A stretch of DNA of 64,000 nucleotides from Labilibaculum antarcticum (GCF_002356295.1 NZ_AP018042.1:1086361-1150360), one strand, 5' to 3'; counted from the first letter of the stretch, positions 26,302-35,954 are shown. A program made the numbers and translations. The notes: generated by a model from the sequence alone, not told the origin.

Positions 26302-28209
26302 TTATAAGGATATCCAACGAACCCTATTCCCATCTAAAGACTCCATCTCCTCATTGTCTTTTAAAAAACGAATTACCTCCAGCACATTTTCTTCGGAATG
26401 TTTCGACTTTTTAATAATCTCATCCACACTTACATCCTCTTTGCCTAAAACACTGGTGATTTCTGTGTGAATCTCATCAAACTCCGCCTTGCTTAGCCCC
26501 ATCTTTTCGGCCTCTTTGCAAATATCACATTGCCCGCATACCGGAGCATGTCCTTGTCCAAAATATTCCAACAAAAATTTCGACCGGCATATTGTACTCG
26601 TTTCGGCGTAATTAATTACCGAATTAATTTTTTGAGTTAAATTTTCTTTTCTGTCCTGATAAACTTCCTTAGATAATTTTATAAAACTAAGAGGCAATCG
26701 TTCCTGAGTATAAATAATGAATGGAGTCTTTTTTCTGGGAATGTACTGAATCACTTTGTATTTAGATAGTTCTTTCAAATACTTACTAATTACTTCCTTC
26801 GATATTTTGGTCCGTTTGGCTAACAAATCGATGTTTACAGGCACAAAATCGGTAAATAAACCAGTAAAAGATCTGAGAAGAATCTTAATAAACACATCGA
26901 AATCTTTATTCGAGACTTGAAATTTATACAATTCATCTCTTTGAATTCGGAAATGAATTCTTGATTCGTGTTCCAAATCATCCGTTATTTCGATATAACC
27001 GGCTCTTTGAAGAATTTTCAAACTATTAAAAGCTTGTAATACATTAAATTTGAAGTTGTGACAAAACAAGCCCAGATCGAAATCAAAAACCGCATCTTTT
27101 CCTGCGCCCTCGGCAACTTGCAAAAAGTTACCCAGCGATTGATACACTTTTGTTACGGTGTCTTTTTCGGGAAAGGATGTTGAAATCCGCTTCAACAATT
27201 GGACTCTATCAGGCTTTGAATAAAGCAAAACAGCAAAAGCCTTTTCCCCATCTCTGCCTGCGCGACCAGCCTCTTGAAAATAGGCTTCCAAAGAATCGGG
27301 CAAATCCATATGCACCACAGTTCGCACATCCGCTTTATCAATTCCCATTCCGAAAGCATTGGTTGCAACCATCACCTGCACAACACCACTTTTCCATCTG
27401 TTCTGACGAAAATCCTTCACCTCATTTTGTAAACCGGCATGATAGAATTCCGCTCTAATATTATTTGTTTTTAGAAACTCGGCCAACTCCTTGCATTTCT
27501 TTCTACTTCGAACATACACAACAGAACTGCCACCTTGCTTGCTAAATATTTTTAACAGATACCTCTTTTTATCTTCGACTTCACGAACCAGATAAATTAA
27601 ATTCTTTCGCTCGAAACTTTTGCGAAAAACATTCTTCTCCTTAAATTCCAGCCTTTCCTGAATATCATCAACCACCTCGGGAGTTGCGGTGGCAGTTAAA
27701 GCAAGTATTGGCACGCCCGGAAGTAACTCCCGCAAGTTTGTAATTTTCAGATAAGCAGGTCGAAAGTCATACCCCCACTGCGATATACAATGCGATTCAT
27801 CAACTGCTATCAAACAAACATTCATTTGCTGTAATTTCATCTGAAACAGATCCGAACGAATTCGCTCTGGCGAGATATACAGAAACTTTATATTAGCGAA
27901 TAAACATTTATCAAGAATAATTTCAATTTCCTTACTCGATAAACCAGAATAAAGAAGTTCGGCCTTAATGCCTTTAGCCTTTAGATTTTGTACCTGGTCT
28001 TTCATCAAGGCAACCAAAGGAGAGACAACAATGCATATCCCTTCCATTGCCAAAGCAGGAATCTGAAAAGTTAGAGACTTTCCTCCTCCTGTCGGCATCA
28101 ATCCAAGAGTATCCTTTCCATCAGCAACAGATTTAATAATATCATCCTGCAATGGTCGGAACTCTGCATATCCCCAATATTTTTTCAGAATCTCTTTAAA
28201 ACGATCCAT
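26302..28209 (-). CDS. recQ: ATP-dependent DNA helicase RecQ
   Basis: 635 aa. Walker A is MPTGGGKSLTF (about 38-48) and Walker B is AVDESHCISQWGYDFRP. The helicase C domain ends HMDLPDSLEAYFQEAGRAGRDG. The RQC zinc module (CRSKFLLEYFGQ...CGQCDIC, about 535-565) is present. The C-terminus is a short winged-helix-like segment and I see no HRDC domain. It is therefore the short RecQ type found in Bacteroidota alongside a longer paralogue. It is divergent from the guaB relic and parvulin operon. Confidence 0.93.
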   Translation of the reverse strand: MDRFKEILKKYWGYAEFRPLQDDIIKSVADGKDTLGLMPTGGGKSLTFQIPALAMEGICIVVSPLVALMKDQVQNLKAKGIKAELLYSGLSSKEIEIILDKCLFANIKFLYISPERIRSDLFQMKLQQMNVCLIAVDESHCISQWGYDFRPAYLKITNLRELLPGVPILALTATATPEVVDDIQERLEFKEKNVFRKSFERKNLIYLVREVEDKKRYLLKIFSKQGGSSVVYVRSRKKCKELAEFLKTNNIRAEFYHAGLQNEVKDFRQNRWKSGVVQVMVATNAFGMGIDKADVRTVVHMDLPDSLEAYFQEAGRAGRDGEKAFAVLLYSKPDRVQLLKRISTSFPEKDTVTKVYQSLGNFLQVAEGAGKDAVFDFDLGLFCHNFKFNVLQAFNSLKILQRAGYIEITDDLEHESRIHFRIQRDELYKFQVSNKDFDVFIKILLRSFTGLFTDFVPVNIDLLAKRTKISKEVISKYLKELSKYKVIQYIPRKKTPFIIYTQERLPLSFIKLSKEVYQDRKENLTQKINSVINYAETSTICRSKFLLEYFGQGHAPVCGQCDICKEAEKMGLSKAEFDEIHTEITSVLGKEDVSVDEIIKKSKHSEENVLEVIRFLKDNEEMESLDGNRVRWISL

Positions 28210-28351
28210 TGAACTGAATTACAACTAATTTGAATTAAAAAAACATGATTACACAAGACAAAAAACAAATTTAAAATAGTAACTTCTAATTTGAATCAAC
28301 TAATTAACACTTTTTAGAATTTAGAACAATCCTGTTCCACTATTTTTTTTG

Positions 28352-28359
28352 TAATTTTG
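28352..28359 (+). promoter_or_regulatory. Promoter -7 box upstream of the guaB relic
   Basis: TAATTTTG is an exact TAnnTTTG match preceded by a T8 tract. The -33 element is weak (TGTTCC). It sits 30 bp ahead of the decayed guaB start. It is therefore probably the old guaB promoter, now the nearest promoter for the parvulin operon. Confidence 0.5.
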
Positions 28360-28389
28360 CATGCAATTAAGATCTAAAACTATTGCAGA

Positions 28390-28545
28390 ATGTCATTTGT
28401 ATCTGGTAAAATTATTTCAGAAGGCCTTACTTTGGATGATGTACTTTGAGTTCCTGCATACTCGGAAGTATTAGTTAGAGCTAAAAGAACGTTTTATGAA
28501 GTAATCTGTCAATTAGTTGGAGGACTACGAGCTGATATTTCATAG
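28390..28545 (+). pseudogene. Remnant of the 5' end of guaB (IMP dehydrogenase)
   Basis: From ATG 28390 the frame reads MSFVSGKIISEGLTLDDVL, a TGA stop (28447-28449), then VPAYSEVLVRAK, and drifts to a second stop at 28543. Intact IMP dehydrogenases start with EGLTYDDVLL(I/V)PAYSEVLPR, so the match is specific. The first stop is one substitution away from a Leu codon. After about 35 residues the similarity ends and the rest of the gene (about 450 codons) is missing. In Bacteroidales guaB commonly precedes the parvulin genes, so this is a relic in its ancestral place. A functional guaB is expected elsewhere. Confidence 0.8.
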
Positions 28546-28607
28546 TAGCCTGTTTTGAACAACTTACTATTTTTTTTGAGATTCAGTGATCACATTTAAT
28601 CTGCTAA

Positions 28608-30239
28608 ATGAAAAGAGTTCTATTATATCTATCAATAATGTTATTTTGCCAATTGGCAAGCTTTGGACAATCAAGTCCAACGGATACTCTTTTCACAATA
28701 AATAATACAGCGTACTCTTCTCAAGAGTTCAGTAAACTTTATCAGGATAACATACTTGCAAGGCGAAATAATCTTTCAATAGAAGAGGCTTTGGATCTTT
28801 ACATTCTTTTCCATCTGAAATTAAGAGAAGCAAAAAGAACAAGGATAGATACACTACCGGAAGTAAAAAATGAATTGCAAATTAACAAGGATATTGCTCT
28901 TAACGCATTCCTTTACCCAACAATAGTCACCGAAGAAAAAATTCAGGAAGCTTTCAAACGGATCCAATATTTTCTAAAAGCCAGACATATTTTAGTAAAA
29001 ACAAATAAACGGTCCACCCCTCAGGACACACTTGCTGCCTTTAAGGAGGCTCAGGATATTTACCAAGATCTTTTAAAAGGAAAATCGTTTGAAAAGATAG
29101 CGCGCCATCAATCTGATGATCAGTCTGTAAAAGCAAACCATGGAGAATTAGGATATTTTACCGCTTTCGACATGGATTACAAATTTGAATCAGCAGCTTA
29201 CAAATTAAAGATTGGAGAATTTTCACCCCCCATAAGAACACAGTTTGGATACCACATTATTCAAATTCTAGAAAAAATACCAAATCCGGGAAAAATAAAA
29301 ATCAGATACATCCTTCTCGAGTATCAAGCTGGAAATAAATCGAGACCAAAACATAAAATTGATTCCCTTTACTCATTGCTTATAAAGGGTGCTGATTTTG
29401 CCCAATTAGCTAGAAAGCACTCTACAGATAAAAGATCGGCTCAATCAGGTGGAATTCTTCCGTGGTTTGGCCTTTTTGAAACACATCCTAAAATTGAGAA
29501 AATAGCTTTTCAGCTAAAGGAAATCAACGAAATTTCAAAACCAATTGAAACTGAATTCGGCTATCATATCTTACAATTAATCGACAAAAAAGACTACTCT
29601 TCATTAGATCATTGCAGAAAAGAAATTCAACAGCTAATCGCGAGAGATAATCGGTCAAAAATAAGTACCGCTCAACTTATATCTAAAATAAAAAAAGACT
29701 ATCAGTTTAAAGAAAACAAAGAACTTCTTTCTAATTTTCATTCCATTTTAGATTATGCCTATGCTGATTTGTGGGATCCGTTATTTACAATAGATGGAGA
29801 GAAATATACTCAGGAAGATTTTGCCGATTATCTTGGACAGCAAGCGTCAAAAGATATTTATGAGAATTTTATAGAATACATCAACCGAATTTACGATAAT
29901 TTCTCAAACAATAGTATCTTAGCCTTCTACAAAAAAAAGTTGCTCGAGACCAATAATGATCTCGTAAATTTGATTCGGAATTATGAAAACAGGATCTTCG
30001 TTTCTTACATTACAAAACAAAATATTTTGTTACCTGCAAAAAACGACAGTACAAGCTTATTTGAATTCTTTCAGAATCAAAGAAATAGATATAATGAGAA
30101 TAGTAATTTCGAAAGCATTAAAAAGCAAGTAGCTTCTGATTATAAAAAGTATTTAAAAGAGACCTGGGAAAATCAATTGCGTAAAAATTATAAAATTGAA
30201 ATTTCACAATCGACATTAAACAAAATTGTTCAACATTAA
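28608..30239 (+). CDS. Periplasmic peptidyl-prolyl isomerase with two parvulin domains
   Basis: 543 aa. A signal peptide (about 1-20, ending LASFGQ) is followed by a SurA-N-like helical region. Two rotamase domains come next, the first at about 120-225 (ARHILVKTN...GELGYFTAFDM...FGYHIIQI) and the second at about 232-330 (IRYILLEYQ...GGILPWFGLFE...FGYHILQL). A C-terminal helical part follows. Such proteins chaperone outer-membrane proteins. It is the first of three linked chaperone-like genes and abuts the next coding sequence. Confidence 0.9.
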   Translation: MKRVLLYLSIMLFCQLASFGQSSPTDTLFTINNTAYSSQEFSKLYQDNILARRNNLSIEEALDLYILFHLKLREAKRTRIDTLPEVKNELQINKDIALNAFLYPTIVTEEKIQEAFKRIQYFLKARHILVKTNKRSTPQDTLAAFKEAQDIYQDLLKGKSFEKIARHQSDDQSVKANHGELGYFTAFDMDYKFESAAYKLKIGEFSPPIRTQFGYHIIQILEKIPNPGKIKIRYILLEYQAGNKSRPKHKIDSLYSLLIKGADFAQLARKHSTDKRSAQSGGILPWFGLFETHPKIEKIAFQLKEINEISKPIETEFGYHILQLIDKKDYSSLDHCRKEIQQLIARDNRSKISTAQLISKIKKDYQFKENKELLSNFHSILDYAYADLWDPLFTIDGEKYTQEDFADYLGQQASKDIYENFIEYINRIYDNFSNNSILAFYKKKLLETNNDLVNLIRNYENRIFVSYITKQNILLPAKNDSTSLFEFFQNQRNRYNENSNFESIKKQVASDYKKYLKETWENQLRKNYKIEISQSTLNKIVQH

Positions 30240-30240
30240 A

Positions 30241-31083
30241 ATGACTAAATATTCCTTACTATTACTACTTCTTGTGTTTTTTTATTCCTGTAATCAGAAT
30301 AAAGCAAAGGATGACAAACCTGTTGCAAAAGTAAACGACAAGATTCTATATTTGAGTACCGTTAGAGACTTTATACAAAATGGCACAAAGAAAGAGGACA
30401 GTCTTCTTATTGCTGAAAATTATACGCGTCAGTGGATCAAGAAACAACTAATTATTTCAAAAGCGGAACTTAATTTAACCGAAGAAGACAAGGATGTTAG
30501 CAGAATGGTAGAAGATTACAGATCATCGCTTATTATTCACAAATACCAGCAACAGTTAATCGAGCAAAAAATTGACACTCTTATCAGTCAATTCGAAATT
30601 GAGAACTATTACAAAGATTACTCTGCCAATTTTATTTTAAACAGAAATATTATTAAGGCTTTATATATTAAAGTACCAATACCTGTTCCCAACCTAAAGA
30701 AGCTCCAAAAGCTTTATAAATCAGAAAAAGAAGACGATTGGAATGAATTAGAGGATTACTGTTTTCAGAATGCCACAAAATTTGATAATTTTAGCGATCA
30801 TTGGATTTACGCTCAGGAAATACTGAATAAACTTCCGGGCAACATAAGCAATGAAGACAGATTTCTGAGATATACAAAGCATTATGAAACAAGTGACTCC
30901 ACACATCATTACTTTATAAAGATTGATGAAGTAGAATTTAAAAACAATCTTGCTCCCTTACCTTTTGTTCGGGAAGACATTAAAAAAATATTATTAAACA
31001 AACGTAAAATTCAGTTCATTAAAAATTTGGAAGAAAACATATATAGAGATGCAGAATCCAAGAACAAATTCAAAATTTATTAA
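30241..31083 (+). CDS. Lipoprotein, SurA-N-like chaperone relative
   Basis: 280 aa from ATG 30241, which directly follows the previous stop. An ATG five codons earlier would overlap that gene. The lipobox (LVFFYSC) gives Cys17 as the lipidation site. The segment VAKVNDKILYLSTVRDFI resembles the entry of SurA/PpiC N-domains (VAxVNxxxI), but no rotamase domain is visible. It lies between two parvulin genes, so it is likely a non-catalytic periplasmic chaperone. That role is inferred from position and weak similarity. Confidence 0.75.
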   Translation: MTKYSLLLLLLVFFYSCNQNKAKDDKPVAKVNDKILYLSTVRDFIQNGTKKEDSLLIAENYTRQWIKKQLIISKAELNLTEEDKDVSRMVEDYRSSLIIHKYQQQLIEQKIDTLISQFEIENYYKDYSANFILNRNIIKALYIKVPIPVPNLKKLQKLYKSEKEDDWNELEDYCFQNATKFDNFSDHWIYAQEILNKLPGNISNEDRFLRYTKHYETSDSTHHYFIKIDEVEFKNNLAPLPFVREDIKKILLNKRKIQFIKNLEENIYRDAESKNKFKIY

Positions 31084-31093
31084 ACCATAAAAT

Positions 31094-32446
31094 ATGCATA
31101 ACATTTTCAAAAAATTCAATACTCTTTTAGCCTTGATTTTAATTGGTGTTTTTTCAGCCAATGCTCAGGACAATATGGTAGATAAGGTAATTGCTGTCGT
31201 TGGGAATCAAGTGGTTCTAAAATCGGATGTTGAAAACAGATTTTTAAGCTTCCAGGCTCAGGGATACACATCGGGCAGCGTTGATTTAAAGACTGAAATA
31301 TTTGAAGACCTTTTGATTCAACAACTAATGATTGCCCAAGCACAAGTTGATAGTATCGAGGTAACAGAACAGGAAGTTGAAGATCAACTGGAACGTAAGA
31401 TGGATATGTATATTCAACGTATTGGATCCAAGGAAAAACTAGAACAATATTTCAATAAAAGCATTATTGATATGAAAAACGATCTTCGTGATGATACCCG
31501 CGATGAACGTATTAAAGAAAAAATGCAGGCTGAAATCACAAAAAACATTCACATTACTCCTGCTGAAATCAGAGCATTTCACAAGACGATTCCTCAGGAT
31601 AGCTTACCAACGATTCCAGGAGAACTTCAAATTCAACAAATTGTAAAATACCCGAAAATATCTGAGAATGAGAAAGACAGAATCAGAAACAAGTTAAGAG
31701 AATACCGTGAAAGAGTCTTAAGTGGAGATAGCTTTGCTACTTTAGCTGTACTATATTCCGAAGATCCAGGAAGTGCGCAAAAAGGAGGAGAACTAGGTTA
31801 TATGCCTAGAGCTAATTTAGTTCCTGAATTTGCAAATGTTGCTTTTAATTTAAAAACCGACAAAGTTTCGAAAATTGTTGAAACCGAATTTGGATTTCAT
31901 ATTATTCAGCTAATAGATAGAAAAGGGGAACGCATTAATGTTCGACATATTCTTCTAAAACCTCAAATTGAAACTGAAAAAAGAACTGCATCAATAACTA
32001 AATTGGATAGTATTGCCGATTTAATTCGTGAAGATAAAATGGATTTTACTCAGGCTGCCTATTTTTTCTCTGATGATGAAGACACTAGAAATAATGGAGG
32101 ATTACTTGTAAACCCTTATACCGGCACTTCAAAATTCGAAAGAGATAATCTTCCTCCTGCTGTAGCTAAAGTAACAAACGATCTAAAATTAAATGAAATA
32201 TCTTCCGCTTTTCTCGATGTTACAGGAGGCAAAGATGCTTACAAAGTGATTAAAATTAAATCGGAGACAAAAGCGCATAAGGCCAATTTAACTGATGATT
32301 GGAGTATATTTGAAAATATGCTGACAAGTCAAAAGCAACAAGAAATCCTAAACAAATGGATCGTGGAGAAACAAGACAAGACCTACGTTCACGTTGACGA
32401 CTCCTTTAAAAATGCTAAATTCCGATTCAAAGGCTGGATAAAGTAA
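31094..32446 (+). CDS. SurA-like peptidyl-prolyl isomerase
   Basis: 450 aa. Signal peptide to about residue 24 (SANAQ). The SurA N-domain (VDKVIAVVGNQVVLKSDVEN, about 28-47) is followed by two parvulin domains at about 175-275 (GELGYMPRANLVPEF...FGFHIIQLID) and 280-385 (VRHILLKPQ). In E. coli SurA delivers nascent beta-barrel proteins to BAM. It is the third gene of the chaperone cluster, 10 bp after the lipoprotein gene. Confidence 0.93.
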   Translation: MHNIFKKFNTLLALILIGVFSANAQDNMVDKVIAVVGNQVVLKSDVENRFLSFQAQGYTSGSVDLKTEIFEDLLIQQLMIAQAQVDSIEVTEQEVEDQLERKMDMYIQRIGSKEKLEQYFNKSIIDMKNDLRDDTRDERIKEKMQAEITKNIHITPAEIRAFHKTIPQDSLPTIPGELQIQQIVKYPKISENEKDRIRNKLREYRERVLSGDSFATLAVLYSEDPGSAQKGGELGYMPRANLVPEFANVAFNLKTDKVSKIVETEFGFHIIQLIDRKGERINVRHILLKPQIETEKRTASITKLDSIADLIREDKMDFTQAAYFFSDDEDTRNNGGLLVNPYTGTSKFERDNLPPAVAKVTNDLKLNEISSAFLDVTGGKDAYKVIKIKSETKAHKANLTDDWSIFENMLTSQKQQEILNKWIVEKQDKTYVHVDDSFKNAKFRFKGWIK

Positions 32447-32467
32447 ATAAAATACCAATATTATTCT

Positions 32468-32491
32468 CAGACACAGCCTATGCTGTGTCTG
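32468..32491 (+). terminator. Perfect hairpin between surA-like and moxR-like genes
   Basis: A 10-bp perfect stem CAGACACAGC / GCTGTGTCTG with loop CTAT. Only ATTTATT follows, so it is either a weak terminator or an mRNA processing or stability element. Confidence 0.6.
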
Positions 32492-32515
32492 ATTTATTAA
32501 CGGCAATATTAAATA

Positions 32516-33490
32516 ATGAATCCTATGAATTTTACCACTGAAGTAGAAGCCGCAAATGCCCTGCAAGCAGATTACCAAAAACTAACTGCTGAAATCAGAA
32601 AAAAAATATATGGTCAGGATGAAATTATCAAAAAAGTATTAATATCCATTTTCAGCAATGGACATTGCTTACTTGTTGGCGTCCCTGGCTTAGCCAAAAC
32701 CTTGCTGGTGAACACAATATCTCAGGTGCTGGATTTAAATTATCAAAGAATTCAGTTCACTCCCGATTTAATGCCTTCGGATATAATTGGAACTGAAATA
32801 TTGAATAACGAAAGAAAATTCACTTTCATTAAAGGCCCTTTGTTTGCAAACATCCTTCTTGCTGATGAAATTAACAGGACTCCTCCTAAGACTCAATCAG
32901 CACTTTTGGAAGCTATGCAGGAACAAATGGTGACGGTAAACGGAAAATCTTATCAGATTAAAAAACCGTTTTTCGTGCTTGCGACCCAAAATCCAATCGA
33001 ACAGGAAGGAACCTATCCACTTCCTGAAGCTCAACTGGATCGATTCATGTTTAGCATCTATCTTGATTATCCAAAAATTGAAGACGAACTGGCAATTGTA
33101 GAAAATACGACTTCTGGCAAAGAAATTGTACTTGATAAAATAATGTCGGCAGATCAGATACTGTATTATCAGAAATTGATTCAGAAAGTTCCAATTAATA
33201 GAAACGTATTGGAATATGCAGTACATTTAGCCGCCAAAACAAGACCAAACACAGAGCATTCTCATAAAATGGCGAATGAGTACGTAAACTGGGGAGCTGG
33301 ACCAAGAGCATCGCAATATTTAGTGATAGGCGCTAAAACCAATGCCTTGCTATCCGGGAAATATTCTCCGGATATTGAGGATGTTAAGGAAGTTGCTGTG
33401 TCAATTCTTCGACACAGAATCATAAAGAATTACAAAGCTGAGGCTGAAGGAATCAGCATCGAAGATATTATACAAGAATTATTAAAGTAA
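32516..33490 (+). CDS. MoxR-family AAA+ ATPase
   Basis: 324 aa. Walker A is GVPGLAKT (about 54-61), Walker B is LLADEINRTPPKTQSALLEAMQE (about 119-141), and the sensor region is ATQNPIEQEGTYPLPEAQLDRF. MoxR ATPases act as chaperones that assemble or activate partner proteins, usually with VWA-domain proteins. No VWA gene is adjacent here. The ATG at 32516 is used; an alternative ATG three codons later is equally possible. It is followed 6 bp later by the OstA-like gene. Confidence 0.92.
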   Translation: MNPMNFTTEVEAANALQADYQKLTAEIRKKIYGQDEIIKKVLISIFSNGHCLLVGVPGLAKTLLVNTISQVLDLNYQRIQFTPDLMPSDIIGTEILNNERKFTFIKGPLFANILLADEINRTPPKTQSALLEAMQEQMVTVNGKSYQIKKPFFVLATQNPIEQEGTYPLPEAQLDRFMFSIYLDYPKIEDELAIVENTTSGKEIVLDKIMSADQILYYQKLIQKVPINRNVLEYAVHLAAKTRPNTEHSHKMANEYVNWGAGPRASQYLVIGAKTNALLSGKYSPDIEDVKEVAVSILRHRIIKNYKAEAEGISIEDIIQELLK

Positions 33491-33496
33491 AACGAA

Positions 33497-35089
33497 ATGA
33501 TTAGCACTGCTAACCGATACATATCTATACTACTCACAAGCATTATTTGCTTGTATAACCTTTCGGCATCTGCTCAAAAAAAATCAAAAGTAGATATCAA
33601 AAACTCAGACGTGGTTCAGTTTGTCAGAAACTCGGATCCGACTTTGAATAAATTCCTAGGCAATGTTTTTATTGTACATGGTGATATTAAAATGTATTGC
33701 GATAGTGCCTATCAATATGATAAAACAAACACGCTGGAAGCGTTTGGTAAGGTTCATATTATTAACGCCGACACCGTTCATATATATGGAGATTACCTAA
33801 AATATTATGGAAATACAAAATATGCTGAATTAAGAAATAACGTGAAACTGAAAAACAAATCGGTTACTGTTACTACACAATTTCTTGATTTTGACATGAC
33901 CGAAAGTGTTGGATATTATTTTAACGGTGGTAAAATTGTCGATGCTGATAATATCTTAACCAGTGTTGTCGGAAGGTACTACACGAAGCAAGAAATGCTT
34001 TTTTTCAAGGATAGCGTTAAAGCTGTAACTACTGATTATACTTTATATTCGGATACACTAAAATACAACACGGTAAGCAAGGTTGCCTTTATTTTGGGTC
34101 CAACTAAAATTGTTGGAGAAAAGGAAACCCTGTATTCAGAAGATGGATGGTACAATACAGAATCAAATATCTCCCAGTTTTTTAAAAATACAAGGCTCGA
34201 CACTAAATCGTATCAAATAAAAGGTGATAGTATTTATTTGGACAGGAACAATGAACTGGCACGTATCTTTGATAATGTAGAATTGCGCGACACCGCAAAC
34301 AATTTGATATTAAAGGGCAATTTTCTTGAAACTTTTAAGAACAACGAAGAAGCGCTTATGACTGATTCAGCAGTCTTTATTCAGTATACCGAAGGCGATT
34401 CTCTCTTTCTTCATTCCGACACTCTTAAAATTGATAAAGACACAGCTCACTTTGAACGTATCAAGGCTTTTCATCATGTAAAATTTTATCGCACAGACAT
34501 GCAGGGGATTTGTGATTCCTTGGTTTATACCATGCAGGATTCTACCATCAGATTATTCAACGATCCTGTTATTTGGGCACAAGGAAATCAAATGGTGGCT
34601 GATACAATTGGTATTGAAACTCAAAATGAAGCAATTCGTTACCTGCATTTTAGAGGTTCGTCCTTTTTAACAGCAAAAGAAGATACGACCTTTTACAATC
34701 AGATTAAAGGTAAAAACATGCTAGGACATGTTAAAGACAATAAGCTATACAAGCTTGATATCAAAGGAAATGGAGAGACTCTATACTATCCTGAAGACAA
34801 AGGGATAATTATGGGGATGAATATTGCTAAAAGCAGCAACATCAGTATTCTTATCGAGAATAATAAAATCGATAAAATCATCTTTCTAAAAAAGCCTGAT
34901 GGCAATATGCATCCATTATTTAAAATAGATGAAAAAATGAAATTCCTTAAAGACTTTCAATGGTTGGAAGAATATCAACCTAAATCAAAGGAAGAAATAT
35001 TTATTTGGAAAGAATACATCCCAATTAGAGAATTAAATGCTTCGCCAAAAAAACTAATAAAAAAGCCAATAAAAAAAGGGACTTTATAA
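33497..35089 (+). CDS. OstA/LptA-like outer-membrane biogenesis protein
   Basis: 530 aa. Signal peptide to about residue 27 (NLSASAQ). Next come repeated beta strands of the LptA/OstA type, for example GNVFIVHGDIKMYCDSAYQY and FGKVHIINADTVHIYGDYLKY. Long Bacteroidota OstA-like proteins probably take part in lipopolysaccharide transport across the periplasm. The stop codon falls inside the loop of a bidirectional terminator. It is the last gene of the plus-strand cluster. Confidence 0.85.
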   Translation: MISTANRYISILLTSIICLYNLSASAQKKSKVDIKNSDVVQFVRNSDPTLNKFLGNVFIVHGDIKMYCDSAYQYDKTNTLEAFGKVHIINADTVHIYGDYLKYYGNTKYAELRNNVKLKNKSVTVTTQFLDFDMTESVGYYFNGGKIVDADNILTSVVGRYYTKQEMLFFKDSVKAVTTDYTLYSDTLKYNTVSKVAFILGPTKIVGEKETLYSEDGWYNTESNISQFFKNTRLDTKSYQIKGDSIYLDRNNELARIFDNVELRDTANNLILKGNFLETFKNNEEALMTDSAVFIQYTEGDSLFLHSDTLKIDKDTAHFERIKAFHHVKFYRTDMQGICDSLVYTMQDSTIRLFNDPVIWAQGNQMVADTIGIETQNEAIRYLHFRGSSFLTAKEDTTFYNQIKGKNMLGHVKDNKLYKLDIKGNGETLYYPEDKGIIMGMNIAKSSNISILIENNKIDKIIFLKKPDGNMHPLFKIDEKMKFLKDFQWLEEYQPKSKEEIFIWKEYIPIRELNASPKKLIKKPIKKGTL

Positions 35090-35104
35090 AAAGTCCCTTT
35101 TTTT
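35071..35104. terminator. Bidirectional intrinsic terminator between ostA-like and DUF2795 genes
   Basis: A7, GGGACTTT, loop ATAA, AAAGTCCC, T7: symmetric, so it works on both strands for the two convergent genes. The OstA-like stop codon TAA (35087-35089) forms part of the loop, so the end of the coding sequence is built into the hairpin. Confidence 0.93.
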
Positions 35105-35324
35105 AATATTCATCTTCGTTAAATAGAAAATCTCCTTTGCTTGGATAATCAGGCCAAATATCTTCAATACTTTCAAAAATTTCACCTTCTTCTTCTATTT
35201 CCTGTAAGTTTTCAATCACTTCTAACGGAGCTCCAGAACGAATTCCATAATCAATTAACTCGTCTTTAGATGCAGGCCAAGGTGCATCTTCTAATTTAGT
35301 GGCTAATTCTAGTGTCCAGTACAT
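35103..35324 (-). CDS. DUF2795 small conserved protein
   Basis: 73 aa, MYWTLELATKLEDAPWPASK. This is a highly conserved Bacteroidota small protein (DUF2795) containing SGAPLEVIENLQEIEEEGE and ending in an acidic tail. Function unknown. Its stop codon lies right at the T run of the shared terminator. Confidence 0.88.
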   Translation of the reverse strand: MYWTLELATKLEDAPWPASKDELIDYGIRSGAPLEVIENLQEIEEEGEIFESIEDIWPDYPSKGDFLFNEDEY

Positions 35325-35393
35325 ATATTCAATGTTTTTTTTGTTTTTTTATATCCTTTTTATATTCTGCGAATATAATTTTTTTTTTTGAAT

Positions 35394-35954
35394 TTACAAG
35401 TCAAGCTTCCATTTAATTTCATCTACTCCAACATCAAGTAAAACCTTACGTGAGAGAACAAATAAATAATCAGATAGACGATTTAAATACTTCAACAAGA
35501 GTGGATTTACATCAACATCCTTTGATAACTGAATGGCCCGGCGTTCCGCTCTTCGGCAAACTGTTCTTGCAACATGACAAAATCCATTGGCCAAACTACC
35601 GCCGGGCAACACGAAATTATTAAGTTCAGCTAACTCTTTATCCATCCGATCCATCTCATTTTCCAATAAAAGAATATCGGCTTCCACAATTGGCAATTTC
35701 TCTTTCATGTCAGATTTTTCATCATCGGTTGCCAATCTTGAACCAATCAGGAAAAGTTTATTTTGAATTTGCAGTAAAATTTCTTTTGATTTAGCTTCAA
35801 TATCATGCGAACGAATCAATCCGATATAAGAATTTAATTCATCAACAGTGCCATAAGCTTCCAATCGAAAATGATGCTTTGGAACTCTTGTGCCACCAAT
35901 CAAACCAGTGGTACCTGAGTCGCCTGTTTTTGTATACACTTTAAATTTATCCAT
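35394..35954 (-). CDS. Cob(I)yrinic acid a,c-diamide adenosyltransferase (PduO type)
   Basis: 186 aa. The N-terminal ATP-binding motif KVYTKTGDSGTTGLIGG is at about 5-21. EAYGTVDELNSYIGL and the C-terminal CRRAERRAIQLSKDVDVNPLLLKYLNRLSDYLFVL segment are diagnostic of PduO-type ATP:cob(I)alamin adenosyltransferases. It makes adenosylcobalamin. No cobalamin riboswitch is visible in the 96 bp upstream. Confidence 0.95.
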   Translation of the reverse strand: MDKFKVYTKTGDSGTTGLIGGTRVPKHHFRLEAYGTVDELNSYIGLIRSHDIEAKSKEILLQIQNKLFLIGSRLATDDEKSDMKEKLPIVEADILLLENEMDRMDKELAELNNFVLPGGSLANGFCHVARTVCRRAERRAIQLSKDVDVNPLLLKYLNRLSDYLFVLSRKVLLDVGVDEIKWKLDL

